From Timema cristinae (Eukaryota; Arthropoda; Insecta; Phasmatodea; Timematidae): 64,000 nt of DNA. Position 1 is the first letter of the stretch; every line of letters begins with the position of its first letter. The notes beneath the pieces are model-generated. The model worked only from the letters and a program-made list of their open reading frames with translations. It was not told where the DNA came from and did no database searches. The DNA lies in assembly GCA_039000515.1 (NCBI GenBank), contig JBCFYV010011164.1, forward strand, positions 50,321,192 through 50,385,191. Direction: 5' to 3'. This document shows positions 48,028 through 59,142 of this stretch, piece after piece. The position numbers and the translations under genes were made by a program.

Positions 48028-49274
48028 TTCCCCAAGTTAACATTGCCTTATGGGCAAGGACCCAAAATATCTGATCATAGCAATAAATAGTATTCATACA
48101 TATATATAAAAAATACTGAAGTTCGAGACATTAAATTTTGAAAGTAAACGTTTTAAAGCCAAAGAATTTAGAAAAGAGTGACGAGCCTACATAATAGTTA
48201 GGCTATTTACCTTGCAAGTCCAGAGTGTAATGCGTAGCTCTACTCTGGACTCCGACCATTATATACCCTACAGTAATCATGTGTTCTCAGTGTTTGGGGA
48301 GGAAGGGGAGTTACCAGAACAGTCTCGATAGTCCACAAGCACAAATATAGTCCATAGAAGTTTTAGAATGCGCCCGCCAGCGTACGCACAGCTTGCGCTC
48401 ATCGACATTCACTTGTTTGATGGGAAGGGGGGCTCTAACTCAGACTTAGTTGAATGAGTATAGCGAGGCGAAGTGTACCTCGGGTTTAGTAGACGTGTCG
48501 GAACGAGTCAACTGGGGCTGGCTAGTTGAGTGATACTTCTTCTGTCTCATGTTGTAACAAGGTTACACATAGTTTTACAGAAATGTATATAATTTTGAAA
48601 AGTTGCATAGATTTTTTTTTTTCCTTAGCTTGATTTAAATTTGAAATGTTGTGTCTTTCCCCTTTCTCAGTAAGTTCTGAAAGGGCTTGCGATATTTTAG
48701 TTTACTACTTTGTTTGAAACCTCTTTTCCAAGATGATTGTAAAAGATTTAATGAGCCCTTAGCAATACACACTAATGATTTGAGATTCCAGAGGAATGTC
48801 ATGACTGTCACATTGTTCACTGTTTCCTCACTTTAATGTTTAAGCAAGAACTTTAAGATGATGTATTTAGCTTTGATAGGCAGCAGATAATACCACATTC
48901 CTTAGAAGTTGAAATACAGATATCATCTCTTTTTGGCATAGCAGTATAAGCCTATTGTACTTAGTACTTCCTAGAAGTGAAAACTGATAATCTGGTAATT
49001 GGTTGAGTAGCTGATAATAAAGGGAGATGGAGGGTGGCAAAATGCATACTTTATGTTCTTTCATTCAAGTTTAAATTAGGAAGTAACTCAGTGAATGTGT
49101 TCCTTGTGTACAGTGCAGGGGTGATTATTTTTGTTGTTAGAAAGTGGTTTAAATAATGATATTAATGGGGCTCATCAAAGAAAATCCAGTTCAGAAGTTT
49201 TTTGAATATGGGATTGATGGTGGCAGATCAAGATGCAAATAAGGAGGATGCACTCTTGTTATTCAAGGCCTGTT
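48028..49274. other. Intergenic, nothing recognised
   Basis: Includes a GC-richer patch at 48220-48540 with no ORF or homology that I can support; the word GCACAGCTTGC near 48388 recurs near 49325. Confidence 0.4.
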
Positions 49275-51276
49275 GACACGGTATTAGTTGACTAGTGTAA
49301 GTACATTAATTTGGGTGCGTGCGCACAGCTTGCACCGTGTAAACAGATAAGCAAGCTACTAACAAACAAGTCAACTTACAAGTGAAAAAGTTGGTCACCT
49401 TCCAAATTTACTAATGCACGTAGACAATTCAAAATTGCTGTGTGGGTCACATTTGTGGAATGTTATGAAAAGAATGTGTTTCTGTGTAATTTTAAACTTC
49501 GAATTTATAAAGATAAGAATAGGAGGGATATTGTAAAGTTATATCCGGTGCACATATTCTCAAGAAGTGTACAAAATAAAATGTTAGGTCTACATAAATA
49601 TTGCGAATGTGCCTTGTGAGAGATATTATTTAATATCGGTAAACAAATGTTATAAATAATTTTATCAAACCATTATTTATTTCCTACCAATAAACGTGGC
49701 ATGTGTAATTTTTTTGTATACAATGACAAAATATAATACATTGTAGTACAGTGATTAGTTCTGGCAACATAATATTTGTGTTATCGGCAAGTAATGTATG
49801 AATGGCCAGCAGTTTTCACGCAAAATAATCGACACGCTTTCCAATCTCCATATTTGACAAGTGATGGGTCGAACCAGCTCATTGAGGTGAGCTAGATCAC
49901 ATAAGCTCGCTCACTCAAAAGAGTCGTTCATAAGAGTCATATCGCTCCCAATCCCTTCACCCCTTCCTCATCCTAAACTTGTTGAGCGAGCGCTAACTAG
50001 TTCTCACAATTCCCGTTCCGAGCGTGCAAATCTGCTGTCCCTTTCCTTTCAACTTATGAACGAATTAAGTTTTGTGTGTAATTTATCCGAATCCTATTGT
50101 GTATTCTTTAATTCTATTACTTACGCATATTACTTATAATAATTAACCTTAGTATATAATATTTAGTGTCCAATTCACATAATTATGTTCAAGTAATTTC
50201 AAGAAAAATAGTTAGTTTAATATTGTAGGCAGTACTGCTATCTAGTAACGATAGTAAGCACTTATAGTTGATTTTTCTTAGTAGCGAACGAAGAACGACA
50301 GAAGAGTCGTGAATGACAATCACTCCTGACACTTTCCAGAGCGGATGAACGAGAGCGAAAAAGTCGTGAGTAATGGCGGCGGGAATGACTCGCTCACGAA
50401 GCGAGAGTCGTTCGTTCACAGCTCTCGTTCAAGAGTCGTTCAATTTGAATGACTCGCTCACGAACGACCCATCACTATATTTGACACTTTAACCACTCTT
50501 TATTAGTTTTAATAAACAAGGTTCAGCCCATACACTTCAAACACTTTGTAGTAATGCTTTGGCAACTTGAATAGATACACAACATAATATTATTGTCTCA
50601 TAGCAAACCAGATAGTTTTATCTAAACCAATCTTCAAATTAATCTATTATTAATCTTAAAGAATATTTTAGGCCTAACTAGCATTTAACAAGATATTTTG
50701 TTATTAGTATACGGACATTCAAAACAGGGTTTAAATACCTGGGTTAAGCCTATTTAAAAAAATGCCCACCTGAGTTTCGTTTTATTTGAATTTATTGACT
50801 TTATTGAGTTTAAATTTATATACCATGTATACTAATATAATATACATAATAAACATAATTTGGGATCAACTGAAATATATTTTAATGTATTAGGAACTAA
50901 GAAATAGGAGACATACTAATCATTAACTTTTTTATGCTATTTATATAAAACTTTTTTTTAAATATGTCAACTAATTATGATATATTGCGTTTACTGAAAA
51001 TTGTGATTTATTTGGCCGCCCATCTTATTCCAAATTAACCCTTCCTAGCTCCTAATACATAAGCACAATTAGTATATGCGTAAAAATAGCCCAAACGAGA
51101 AATGAGACACAGTGATAAAAAAAAATTGCTCCAATAGAGAAACCAGTTAGCACCACTTCATGTTCAGCCATGTTTTTGGAAGTTAAACTAATACAAGTGA
51201 AAAATGTGTGTCTACACAACTAGTATGTTAGTAAGCTAATACTAGTAAACTTGCATTAGTCCACAAACACCGTGTT
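49275..51276 (+). mobile_element. Candidate TIR transposon with MADF-like remnant
   Basis: GACACGGTATTAGTTGACTA at the left and AACACGGTGTTTGTGGACTA (right end, reverse complement) agree at about 22 of 28 positions over a longer stretch. Around 49454-49545 the plus strand reads FVECYEKNVFLCNFKLRIYK then DKNRRDIVK, resembling a MADF domain start, which would fit PIF/Harbinger. A hAT MITE is nested at 49860-50476. No clear target duplication. Confidence 0.45.
49860..50476. mobile_element. hAT MITE with AGTGATGGGTCG termini
   Basis: Perfect 12-bp TIR AGTGATGGGTCG / CGACCCATCACT, subterminal GAACGACTC and GAGCGAGTC words, and flanking direct repeat ATATTTGACA (49850-49859 and 50477-50486), containing the 8-bp hAT duplication. 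617 bp, non-coding. Confidence 0.9.
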
Positions 51277-51314
51277 ACGTTATAATATATTTTTTTTAAA
51301 TCCAGTAATACTTT

Positions 51315-51500
51315 TGATCCAGCGTGTTACTTCCAAAGTGGTTCTCCACTTTTCTTCCACACAAATGTGGCTACTCGAATAAAGTAGTAGTGGCTCCAGG
51401 ATAGAAAGCCGAGCTTAATGGCTGGAGTCATCGTTGTGCTGACCACATGACACCCTCTATCTGCAAGAGTTGGCACTAATTCGCCAAACAGTTTGGTAAC
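51315..51500 (+). mobile_element. Degenerate SINE body plus shared repeat
   Basis: TTCCAAAGTGGTTCTCCACT and TCCACACAAATGTGG match the SINE body; the following GCTGACCACATGACACCC segment matches the complement of 715-790. Confidence 0.5.
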
Positions 51501-52592
51501 CACTCGGTAGGTATAGCCTGAATGCGGGCTGACACCATGGAGTTACTTTTATTACATTTTTAGTGGATGGTAATCATCGTTATGGATAAATAAAAGAAGA
51601 GAGAATATGGGAGTGGAAGAGTGGGGGCCTAAAAATTTCCTAAGATAGCATACAGTTAAAGGGAAATAATAAATGTTCAAGAACCACTGTTCTATATGAA
51701 CACATCTTCAAATATATCCCTTGATGTTCTTGGACAACGGTGGTTGAGGGTCCTAGTCCCCCAAATCTCCGTTGAAACTTTTAAGAGTACAGCATACCTA
51801 TTACTTTTTCTCAGAATACGCCACTGCTTTACAGACCCAGCCGTTTTCTCCTTTTCGGTCTTCTTGAACAGCTCATAACTACATACAAAGTACAAACCAT
51901 AGCAGTGTCCTCCTTATCATACTTCTTTCACTCAACTGAACTTTGTACAGGAAACAAATATCTCATCATTGTAGTCTGGGCGCGGAACAATGTTTCTTTA
52001 ATGTTTGCCAACAATGTGTTTCCTATTAAGCTTTAGATTGTTTTATGGTTGAGAATGCTGTGATCTAGTAGTAAAGATGGCGTTAAACCTCACCATTTAT
52101 TTTGGATTGAATTTGATTTTGCGTCTTTTTTAAAACAATATATTTATATAATTTCTGTTTCACTGATATTAATTCAAATAAAATCTTTTAATATATTTGT
52201 ATTAAAATAATTTTATTATTTTATAGTTTCATTATCTTTCACTAGAGTACTCTCCTTTGTCTATGGTACTCTGATTCTGACATTTTAAGTAGCCAAACTT
52301 TATGCTTTCAATTGTAGAGATATTGGATCCATGGCGAATCTAAATCATTTATTACATTTGAAACAAACGTAACTGTTTTAGTAAATATTTTCTAAATAAT
52401 TATTAGCTTGAATCCGACATTACTGTTACTCTCTTTAAGACATCATTATATGCACGTGATTTGTCTGTTTTTTCGATGATATTTTCGTTGGTAATGTCTA
52501 AGAACCATACAAATACGGAGTGTATAGACTGGTGTTAATACAGTGGAGACTTTTTTTTTAGGGAGAGGGAAAGCTTATAAAGGAAAATTCAA
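51501..52592. other. Intergenic, upstream region of Polr1H/rumi
   Basis: AT-rich; no clear TATA or initiator before 52593. A transcription start is expected within roughly the last 100-200 bases but cannot be placed. Confidence 0.4.
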
Positions 52593-52745
52593 ATGTCTAA
52601 CCGTAGTTTTTGCAACGAGCCCGGTTTCTGCCCTGATTGCGGTGGGATCCTGCCCCTGTTAGGAGAGAAGGGCGGAGTGACCTGTTACACCTGCAAACAA
52701 TTGTTTGGACCAGAAGGCAAGTTTTCGGGACTACACTTCTATTAA
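52593..52745 (+). CDS. Polr1H: RNA polymerase I subunit RPA12, N-terminal zinc ribbon (first exon or short ORF)
   Basis: ATG at 52593 opens MSNRSFCNEPGFCPDCGGIL then PLLGEKGGVTCYTCKQLFGP: two CxxC pairs (residues 13/16 and 31/34) and the GGILPL motif identify the N-terminal zinc ribbon of RPA12, a small Pol I subunit needed for transcript cleavage and termination in the nucleolus. Read through, the frame stops at 52743-52745 after 50 residues, without the C-terminal zinc ribbon (full proteins are about 120 residues). A GC-type donor consensus, AAG|GCAAGT, lies at 52716/52717, so the full protein may use a GC-AG intron; the downstream exon was not found in the window. The stop is only 21 bases before the rumi ATG. 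Alternatives are a truncated pseudogene or the first cistron of a shared transcript. Confidence 0.75.
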   Translation: MSNRSFCNEPGFCPDCGGILPLLGEKGGVTCYTCKQLFGPEGKFSGLHFY

Positions 52746-52766
52746 TTTCATCATAATCATCTCACT

Positions 52767-53960
52767 ATGCTATCAACAAGTGTTTACATATTAGTACTTG
52801 TTTATAGTAGTGTTGTGGCTGTCATCACATGTGACACATGTCCCTCCCAGAGCGATGAAAGTGTTTCCAAACACATGTATAGTAAGCAGTTTAATTCTCC
52901 ACACCCAAACTTGATTGCTATCCACGAAGCTGTTGCAGCATATGAACCCTGTTCTTCGACCAACTGCAGCTGCCATGCAGATGTTATAGCACAAGATTTG
53001 GCCGTGTTTACTGATGGAATCACTCAGAAGATGGTACGAGATGCCCAGGACAGAGGCATTAAATACCAGATAGTGAACCATCGGCTCTATCGGGATCGAG
53101 AGTGTATGTTCCCGGCTCGTTGCGCCGGAGTAGAACATTTTCTCCTAGCCTTGCTTCCGAAGCTCCCGGACACAGAGTTTGTCCTTAATCCAAGAGATTG
53201 GCCTCAAGTAGCACGTCACTCGAAGCTTTTGCCTGTATTCTCCTTCAGCAAGACCCAGGATTATCTCGACATAATGTACCCCGCATGGAGTTTCTGGGAA
53301 GGGGGGCCTGCCATCAAGCTGTATCCTAGGGGCCTAGGGCGCTGGGACTTACACAGGGAATCCTTGAGCAAGGAGGCTAGTAAATGGCCATGGGAGCGGA
53401 AGATTACGAAAGTATTCTTTCGCGGTTCTCGCACAAGTTGGGAGAGAGATGCCCTAGTGCGACTGTCACGGGAAGAAAACCACTTAGTGGATGCACAGTA
53501 TACCAAAAACCAGGCATGGAAGTCTGAGGCGGACACTTTGGGGGCCCCGCCGGCAGAGGAGGTGTCCTTAGAGCACCACTGCAAATACCGCTACCTGTTT
53601 AACTATCGCGGCGTGGCGGCTAGTTTCCGTCTTAAACACTTATTCTTGTGTGGGTCACTGGTGTTTCATGTGGGAGACGAGTGGCTAGAGTTCTTCTATC
53701 CCATGTTGCGGCCGTGGGTCCACTACGTGCCAGTGAAGAGCTCTATCACGAGCCATGAGCTGAGGGAGCTGCTTCAGTTTGCCACAGAATACGACTCCGA
53801 GATGAGAGACATAGCGAAACGGGGCCAACATGTGATTCACAACCACTTGCGTTTGGATGATGTGATGTGTTATTGAGAGATGTTGCTGGAGACTTACACG
53901 CGTTTGTTGAAGTTCCAGGTCAGACAGGACAGCACTTTGGTTGAAGTCAAGGAGAGGTAA
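52767..53960 (+). CDS. rumi: Rumi / POGLUT1 protein O-glucosyltransferase, in-frame TGA near the C-terminus
   Basis: Single-exon gene. Open 52767-53876 (369 codons and TGA at 53874-53876), then 27 further in-frame codons to TAA at 53958-53960. Residues 1-22 form a signal peptide (ending VAVITC). The CAP10/GT90 domain follows with family words [59 protein letters not shown] and [14 protein letters not shown]. The enzyme adds O-glucose to EGF repeats of Notch in the ER. Family members continue CYW-E-LL-EY at the point where this frame has CY-TGA-EMLLETY, so TGG has become TGA; the tail [14 protein letters not shown] is recognisably family-like. With the tail the length would be about 397, near the usual ~390-410. 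The visible C-terminus (EVKER) lacks the KDEL-like ER retention signal of the family. Whether the TGA is real, an assembly error or recoded is open. Confidence 0.9.
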
Positions 53961-54213
53961 ACATTGTACGGTTGAAGGATCCAGGAAGAACACTCACTAA
54001 GTGGTAAAAATTCTTTTGGAAAGTGCTATGACACGATCCTATATACATGAACAAGACAGAACTTGACTTTGGAGGACTTTTACTGGAACTTAAACAACTT
54101 AAGTCTAGTTTAAAAAAATAATTACTATTTCTTATTAAATTAATCCTGTCGTTATTTCATCTTATTAGCTTTAACTGTGAGCTAAGCAATATATCGTTTT
54201 CATGAAACGTTAA

Positions 54214-54225
54214 AATAAAAATAAA
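54214..54225 (+). terminator. Polyadenylation signals for rumi
   Basis: Two adjacent AATAAA hexamers (54214-54219, 54220-54225) about 255 bases after the rumi tail stop. Confidence 0.6.
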
Positions 54226-54630
54226 CGTTTTGAAACTTATGGCACTTGGGCAGTAATTTACATTATTGAATAAGTGTAGGCCTAGCACATTAACTTGATG
54301 TTTTCATCCATGTCAAGCCCTGGAATGTATTGAAGTATTAACTATATTCACAGCTTGTGACCCTCTCATTCTAGTAAAATGCCTTATCTTCCTCTTTCCT
54401 TCCACCATTATTCTTATTTGTGACGTCATAGGTTTCGGAGGGGAGAGAAGGGGAAAAGCTATGTCAGGCAAAAATGCAAACAGCCGAGCTTTGACTTCTC
54501 TTGCCCGAAAGGTTGGCGACTAGAACCGAAGTCACTACACCTTTCTCCCCCTTTAAAAACATGTGGGGATGGTATGGTATGAAAGGGGTAGCTAATATTG
54601 ACAAGGTACTGGCCCAGTGCCAACACATCT

Positions 54631-55228
54631 TTAAACCTGGTACACATGACACAACTTCTTGTACGAGAAGTTGCAGCCTGAAGATGGTGTCGTGTGAACA
54701 CCAAAACTTGTACAAGACCTGCTTTGCACAACTTATTGTAGACAATTTCAGGAAATATATTGCGTCCCATATCAGCCATTTTTCTTGTTCAACTTTTGAA
54801 TTGTAAACATGAACACTTCATCTGTTAGATAGTTACTATTTTTATTTTTTTTAAGTTATTGTAAGAAAAACAACTAAAAGCTTGAAAACAAACAAATAAT
54901 TATAATTGAAGGAGTTAAACCCCAAGTATAAAGGTTTTCGACTTTTAAAAGGATATATAAAAGTGAAAAAAAAAAAAAAAAAAAGTCATAATATTTAGGA
55001 ATTATTAAGACATTATTTACATTAAATACCAATATTTTTCAAATCATTCAATCATTTTTCCATAAAAAGGGTAAAAAGCCATTTTTTTTCCCAAATATTG
55101 TATGTAATCACAAATGCCGTGTGAACAATCACTGGCTAAAATTTGTATGCAATCCATGTGACCAAGATATTGTACAATTTCTTGCACAGCTTTTTGTACA
55201 AGAAATTGTGTCGTGTGTATCAAGCTTT
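54631..55228. mobile_element. Candidate MITE with ~34-bp TIRs
   Basis: TTAAACCTGGTACACATGAC ACAACTTCTTGTAC at the left matches the reverse complement of the right end (TAAAGCTTGATACACACGAC and onward) at about 28 of 34 positions. The words GTCGTGTGAAC and TTGTACAAG recur inside. Open frames inside are not coding. Confidence 0.65.
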
Positions 55229-55608
55229 AGAGTTTTGTGAAGTTTATTGTAGCAGGTGCTTTTGTTTTGATGTGTGTATCATTGAAAGCTAACAAGCGAA
55301 AGTTTAAGTATATGTCTGTAATAAGTTATAACATAATAATGTAAACCACAGAACATAAAGACGACCAAAGCCACAACTACCACAAAAAACAAAACAAAAA
55401 AAAACTCCAAATAGGTTTTTGAAGAAAAAAAATTTCGTGATCGCCCCTTTTAAGTTTGCCTAAGAATGTTGGTCATGAGACGCTATACTGTCTCTTACAC
55501 ACCTATAGAACAAGTCTCCCTTTTGTCCTCTTCTTATTATATCTTTTAAGAAAGTATAATTTTAACTGAGCAAAACAACATAGCTTTTTGATAGTTCTAT
55601 GATTATTT

Positions 55609-55944
55609 GCCAAAAGCTGATATGTCAAAAAAATGTGGTTTTAAGATAAGTGTAGGGTATGTTCATAGATGTGTTTTCTACCATCTGCCAAAAGCTGATG
55701 TATCATTTCAGACCAGAAATACTGTTTTTTTTTTTTTTTTTTTGCACTTTTCTTAACATATGTTGTAAATGCCATACCATAATCTACCAAAAGCTGATAT
55801 GTTTCAGGGCCTATTTTTATAAGTAAATTTTCATTGATATTCTTCTCAGCCAGAAGCTGATATTTACAATACCAACTTGATATGTTTAGTTTACAGGCGC
55901 TTCTTTCTTGGCCTGAAACTGATAAGTTGACATATCTGCTTTTG
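55609..55944 (+). repeat. Dispersed 17-bp motif, five direct copies and one inverted
   Basis: GCCAAAAGCTGATATGT occurs, with 0-4 changes, at 55609, 55687, 55786, 55849 and 55911, and reversed at 55928-55944. Spacing is 60-100 bases. A related word, GCCAAAAGCAGACAAGT, is at 60178. Function unknown. Confidence 0.7.
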
Positions 55945-56639
55945 GAAGACTCCTGATTTTAAGAAAAATATCATGTTTATGTTATTACTCGAGAGTCAGG
56001 ATGTTTGCAATGAAATTAGATACTAAGAACATAAGACAATAATATTTTCCTTTGGGCAGTCGGCACTGACCTCTACCCTCACCCCCTTATCTTCAGGTTT
56101 CACTGTGCTCGACCCATTTTTTTTATTTTATTTTTTTATAAAAATTATCTTGCGATTGTGAGGATAGGATCTCCGACTAAAAAGCCTCTAGTAGTATTCA
56201 CCAATTACTTTTAAAACTAACTGGAAATATAATTCGCTTGGTTAGTTTGCTTTTTAATAGTGTTCTTTACATCTGAAAGTATTTTGTACTGAAAAGGCAT
56301 GTGAAATATTTAAACAGATGCTGTTCTTGAAAAATGAACTCTACAGTAACACATGTTTTAAATAGAAATAGCACAGTAAACATTCCATCCAATAAGGTCA
56401 ATCCTCATTTAGCTGGTAATAAAAGAGAAAAAATAAATATATAACATGGACCGAATAGAGTGTAATTCTGGAAGAATTCAATACAACTGATTACACAACA
56501 CAATCAAGTTACTCTATTTTTACTCATTTGGGCCCATTACTAAATTGAACACAAAGGTTATTGCTAGGCCTACCTGTTATTTTTTGCACATTTCTCAGAG
56601 TTTTTGTTTCTACAATTTTATTTGTTTCAAAATTTAAAA
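55945..56639. other. Intergenic, nothing recognised
   Basis: AT-rich. The hydrophobic start of the open frame at 56561 is probably intronic sequence before the exon near 56640. Confidence 0.4.
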
Positions 56640-57334
56640 AACAGAAAAAAGTTAAAACTTATGAGGAGCAGAACAATGAAGATAATGAGGAATTCAGAGA
56701 AAATTATAAAGGATACATACAACATCAAAAACAGCATCATCAGCAAAAGGTAAGAATTTATTTGAAAGTATCAGTAGCTTTTCAGATGAGTACTCACTCT
56801 TATTTTGAAAATGTTCAAAAAATGTGCTTGAATTTCCTTTCTAGTTTTCTTCCGTGTGTTTACAGAGAGCAAAAGTGAGGTGGATGAGTATGAGGTTGAA
56901 TGTGAGATTAGCAGTTGTCAAGACGATAGCAAAACACCTAAGAAATATTTGCCTGCAGAAATGAGACTTGAAAGAGAATTTAAATCAAAAGTCAGTCCTA
57001 CACTGTTGCTATGGCCAATATTCAGAATTTTACACAATGTTAATTGATTGAAAAACAAAGATTTTATAACAAATTTTCATACCACTATTCTTTGTTTTAT
57101 ATTTTTTATGAATCTAACAGGATTTTTGATAATATTATTTGCAATTTTTATCAGAAATTAAAACATGTTTTGTTATATTAATGGAATTTAAAGATTCAAT
57201 TTTTTTTTCAGGTGGACTTGTTGATTCAATCCAAACTATTGATTTCAAACCGAGTGAAAAGGGCCAAACAGAAAATTTGCTTTTCTTGGAAGTTCCTGCT
57301 GCATCAGATATCAGTCCCATTTTAATGTATGATA

Positions 57335-57566
57335 CAGTAGTCCCATGGCTTCTTTGGTGCTGACTGACAGCTCACAGCTCACTTCTGACAGTCAACATTT
57401 AGGTATATACCTAAATTTTGACTGTCAGAAGTGACAGCTGCCAAACACATGTTTTTGCGGATCATATGGTTCAGCGTAGGGATACATAATTTGGTCTGGT
57501 AACTTTTCAAAGCTTTTAACTGGCTGTGAGCTGTCAGTCAGAACCAAAGAAGCCATGGAGCTACTG
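57335..57566. mobile_element. TA-flanked MITE with nested palindromes, inside an exon
   Basis: Termini CAGTAGTCCCATGGCTTCTT and (reverse complement) CAGTAGCTCCATGGCTTCTT, with TA on both sides (57333-57334, 57567-57568), as in Tc1/mariner-type elements; 232 bp. A second, near-perfect palindrome (CACTTCTGACAGTCAA... at 57380-57434) sits within it. It interrupts the exon that starts at 57212. Confidence 0.85.
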
Positions 57567-58959
57567 TAGTATTCATATTGATGATTGTTTCCTAGTGGGT
57601 AAATATAACTATCTAATAATATGATTTTCAAATTATTTTACAAATAATTTTAAACCCACTAAAATAATATTATAAAACAGTATAGTCTGATTTTAATTTT
57701 TTGTAAAATATCCTTTTGTCTACAGGTGATGATAACCTATGCTTGGAAAATGGGCTAGGATTTTCTATGACAGTGGACACATCTATAATTGAAACATTCA
57801 GCTTTGAAAATGAAGCAACCAACAATACAGATGATATGTTGCTTGCTGTGGAGAGAAGTGCAGATTTATCAGTCACAAGTAAACAAGATTACCGCGAATT
57901 TGAGGAGGAACTGATTGATCCGACATACATCCCACCCAACAAACAATTGGATAACGATGGTAAGTTATTGAGCAACATTTCACACGAGAATTCAAGAGAA
58001 ATTGAAGTACCTGAGACTAATGATCCAAATGAAATTTAAGAAATACCTTATGCTGATAGTGATGAAATTGCTAATGCAGCTGAAACTAGAAAATATAACA
58101 AGAGTCGTGAAAAAAGAGAAAAATGGCAAAGGTCTTGAATATATGAAAAGAAAAGGCAATATTTGTCCACTCAAGACGTTCAAAATGTTACAAATATGTT
58201 GCCAAAAAAAAAAAAAAATGCTATTCCATAATTTCAAGGAAGCACAAGAAGATATATTCAAAAAGTTTTATGAAGCAGGAAATCAGTATATTCAGGATCA
58301 AATAATAGCAGATCGAATAGTTCTTGAAGAAAGAAAGCAAACCAGGAAGGGAAGAAACGTCACAGGTATTGTTAAAGACCATCACTGTCAAGTATAAGTG
58401 GTGGGCTGCAATGAATTTGTGTGTAAAACAATGAATAAGTAGGGGTAAGGTTGACTTGATTGTGCTTCTTCAGGTATTATCTTAAAGCACGAGAGAGGAA
58501 AACATCAACCTCACAACAAGAGATCAGAAGAGATTGAAAGAGTAAAGGAGCATATTGAAACCATTCTGAAATACCGGAGCCCTTATTCAAGACGCCATAC
58601 TGAAAAATTGTACCTTTCTTGTCAACTGAGTATTGCTAGACTTTACGATATGTATTGTGAATAGAGAAAACAAGAGGGATCCTACTCAACTTACAAATTC
58701 AAGCAGCCACACTTGTGACAGCTTTAAGCTAAATATCGCATGTGCTGGTGATCCTGAGGAAAAATCTAGAATATAAAAGGAAAGAGATGACCATCTACAG
58801 AAAGCATATTTTGGTTACACCACAAAAAATGAGGACAAATTGAAATCTAGAGAAGTTAACTCCCATTAAAAAATGATCTGCTTTGATTTGCAGCAGTGTT
58901 TGGCCACTTCTGATATTGGTTCCAATATTGTCTACTATAAACAACAACTTTGGACTTAT

Positions 58960-59142
58960 AACTTCACCATAAGAGATTGTACCAGTGAAACATGTCATTG
59001 CTACATGTGGCATGGAGGCAATAACTTCACCATAAGAGATTGTACCAGTGAAACATGTCATTGCTACATGTGGCATGGAGGCAATAACTTCACCATAAGA
59101 GATTGTACCAGTGAAACATGTCATTGCTACATGTGGCATGGA
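58960..59142 (+). repeat. Exact in-frame 63-bp triplication
   Basis: Units 58960-59022, 59023-59085 and 59086-59142 (last partial) appear identical. Each encodes [19 protein letters not shown] plus two residues, a Cys/His-rich conserved block of the surrounding pseudogene. Confidence 0.95.

Noticed and set aside
53874..53876. Selenocysteine reading of the rumi TGA
   Set aside because: The family has Trp here, not Cys or Sec, and I see no SECIS-like element; Trp to TGA is simpler.
54054..54065. AAGACAGAACTT, which would encode KTEL, an ER-retention-like end for rumi
   Set aside because: Not followed by a stop, not in a joined frame, and lies about 95 bases after the rumi tail stop; probably chance, though an extra exon after the AG|GTAAAC site at 53956 cannot be excluded.
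54501..54806. Open frame of 101 codons after rumi (searched for the missing RPA12 C-terminal zinc ribbon)
   Set aside because: No CxxCG pairs in the RPA12 arrangement; most of it lies in a MITE.
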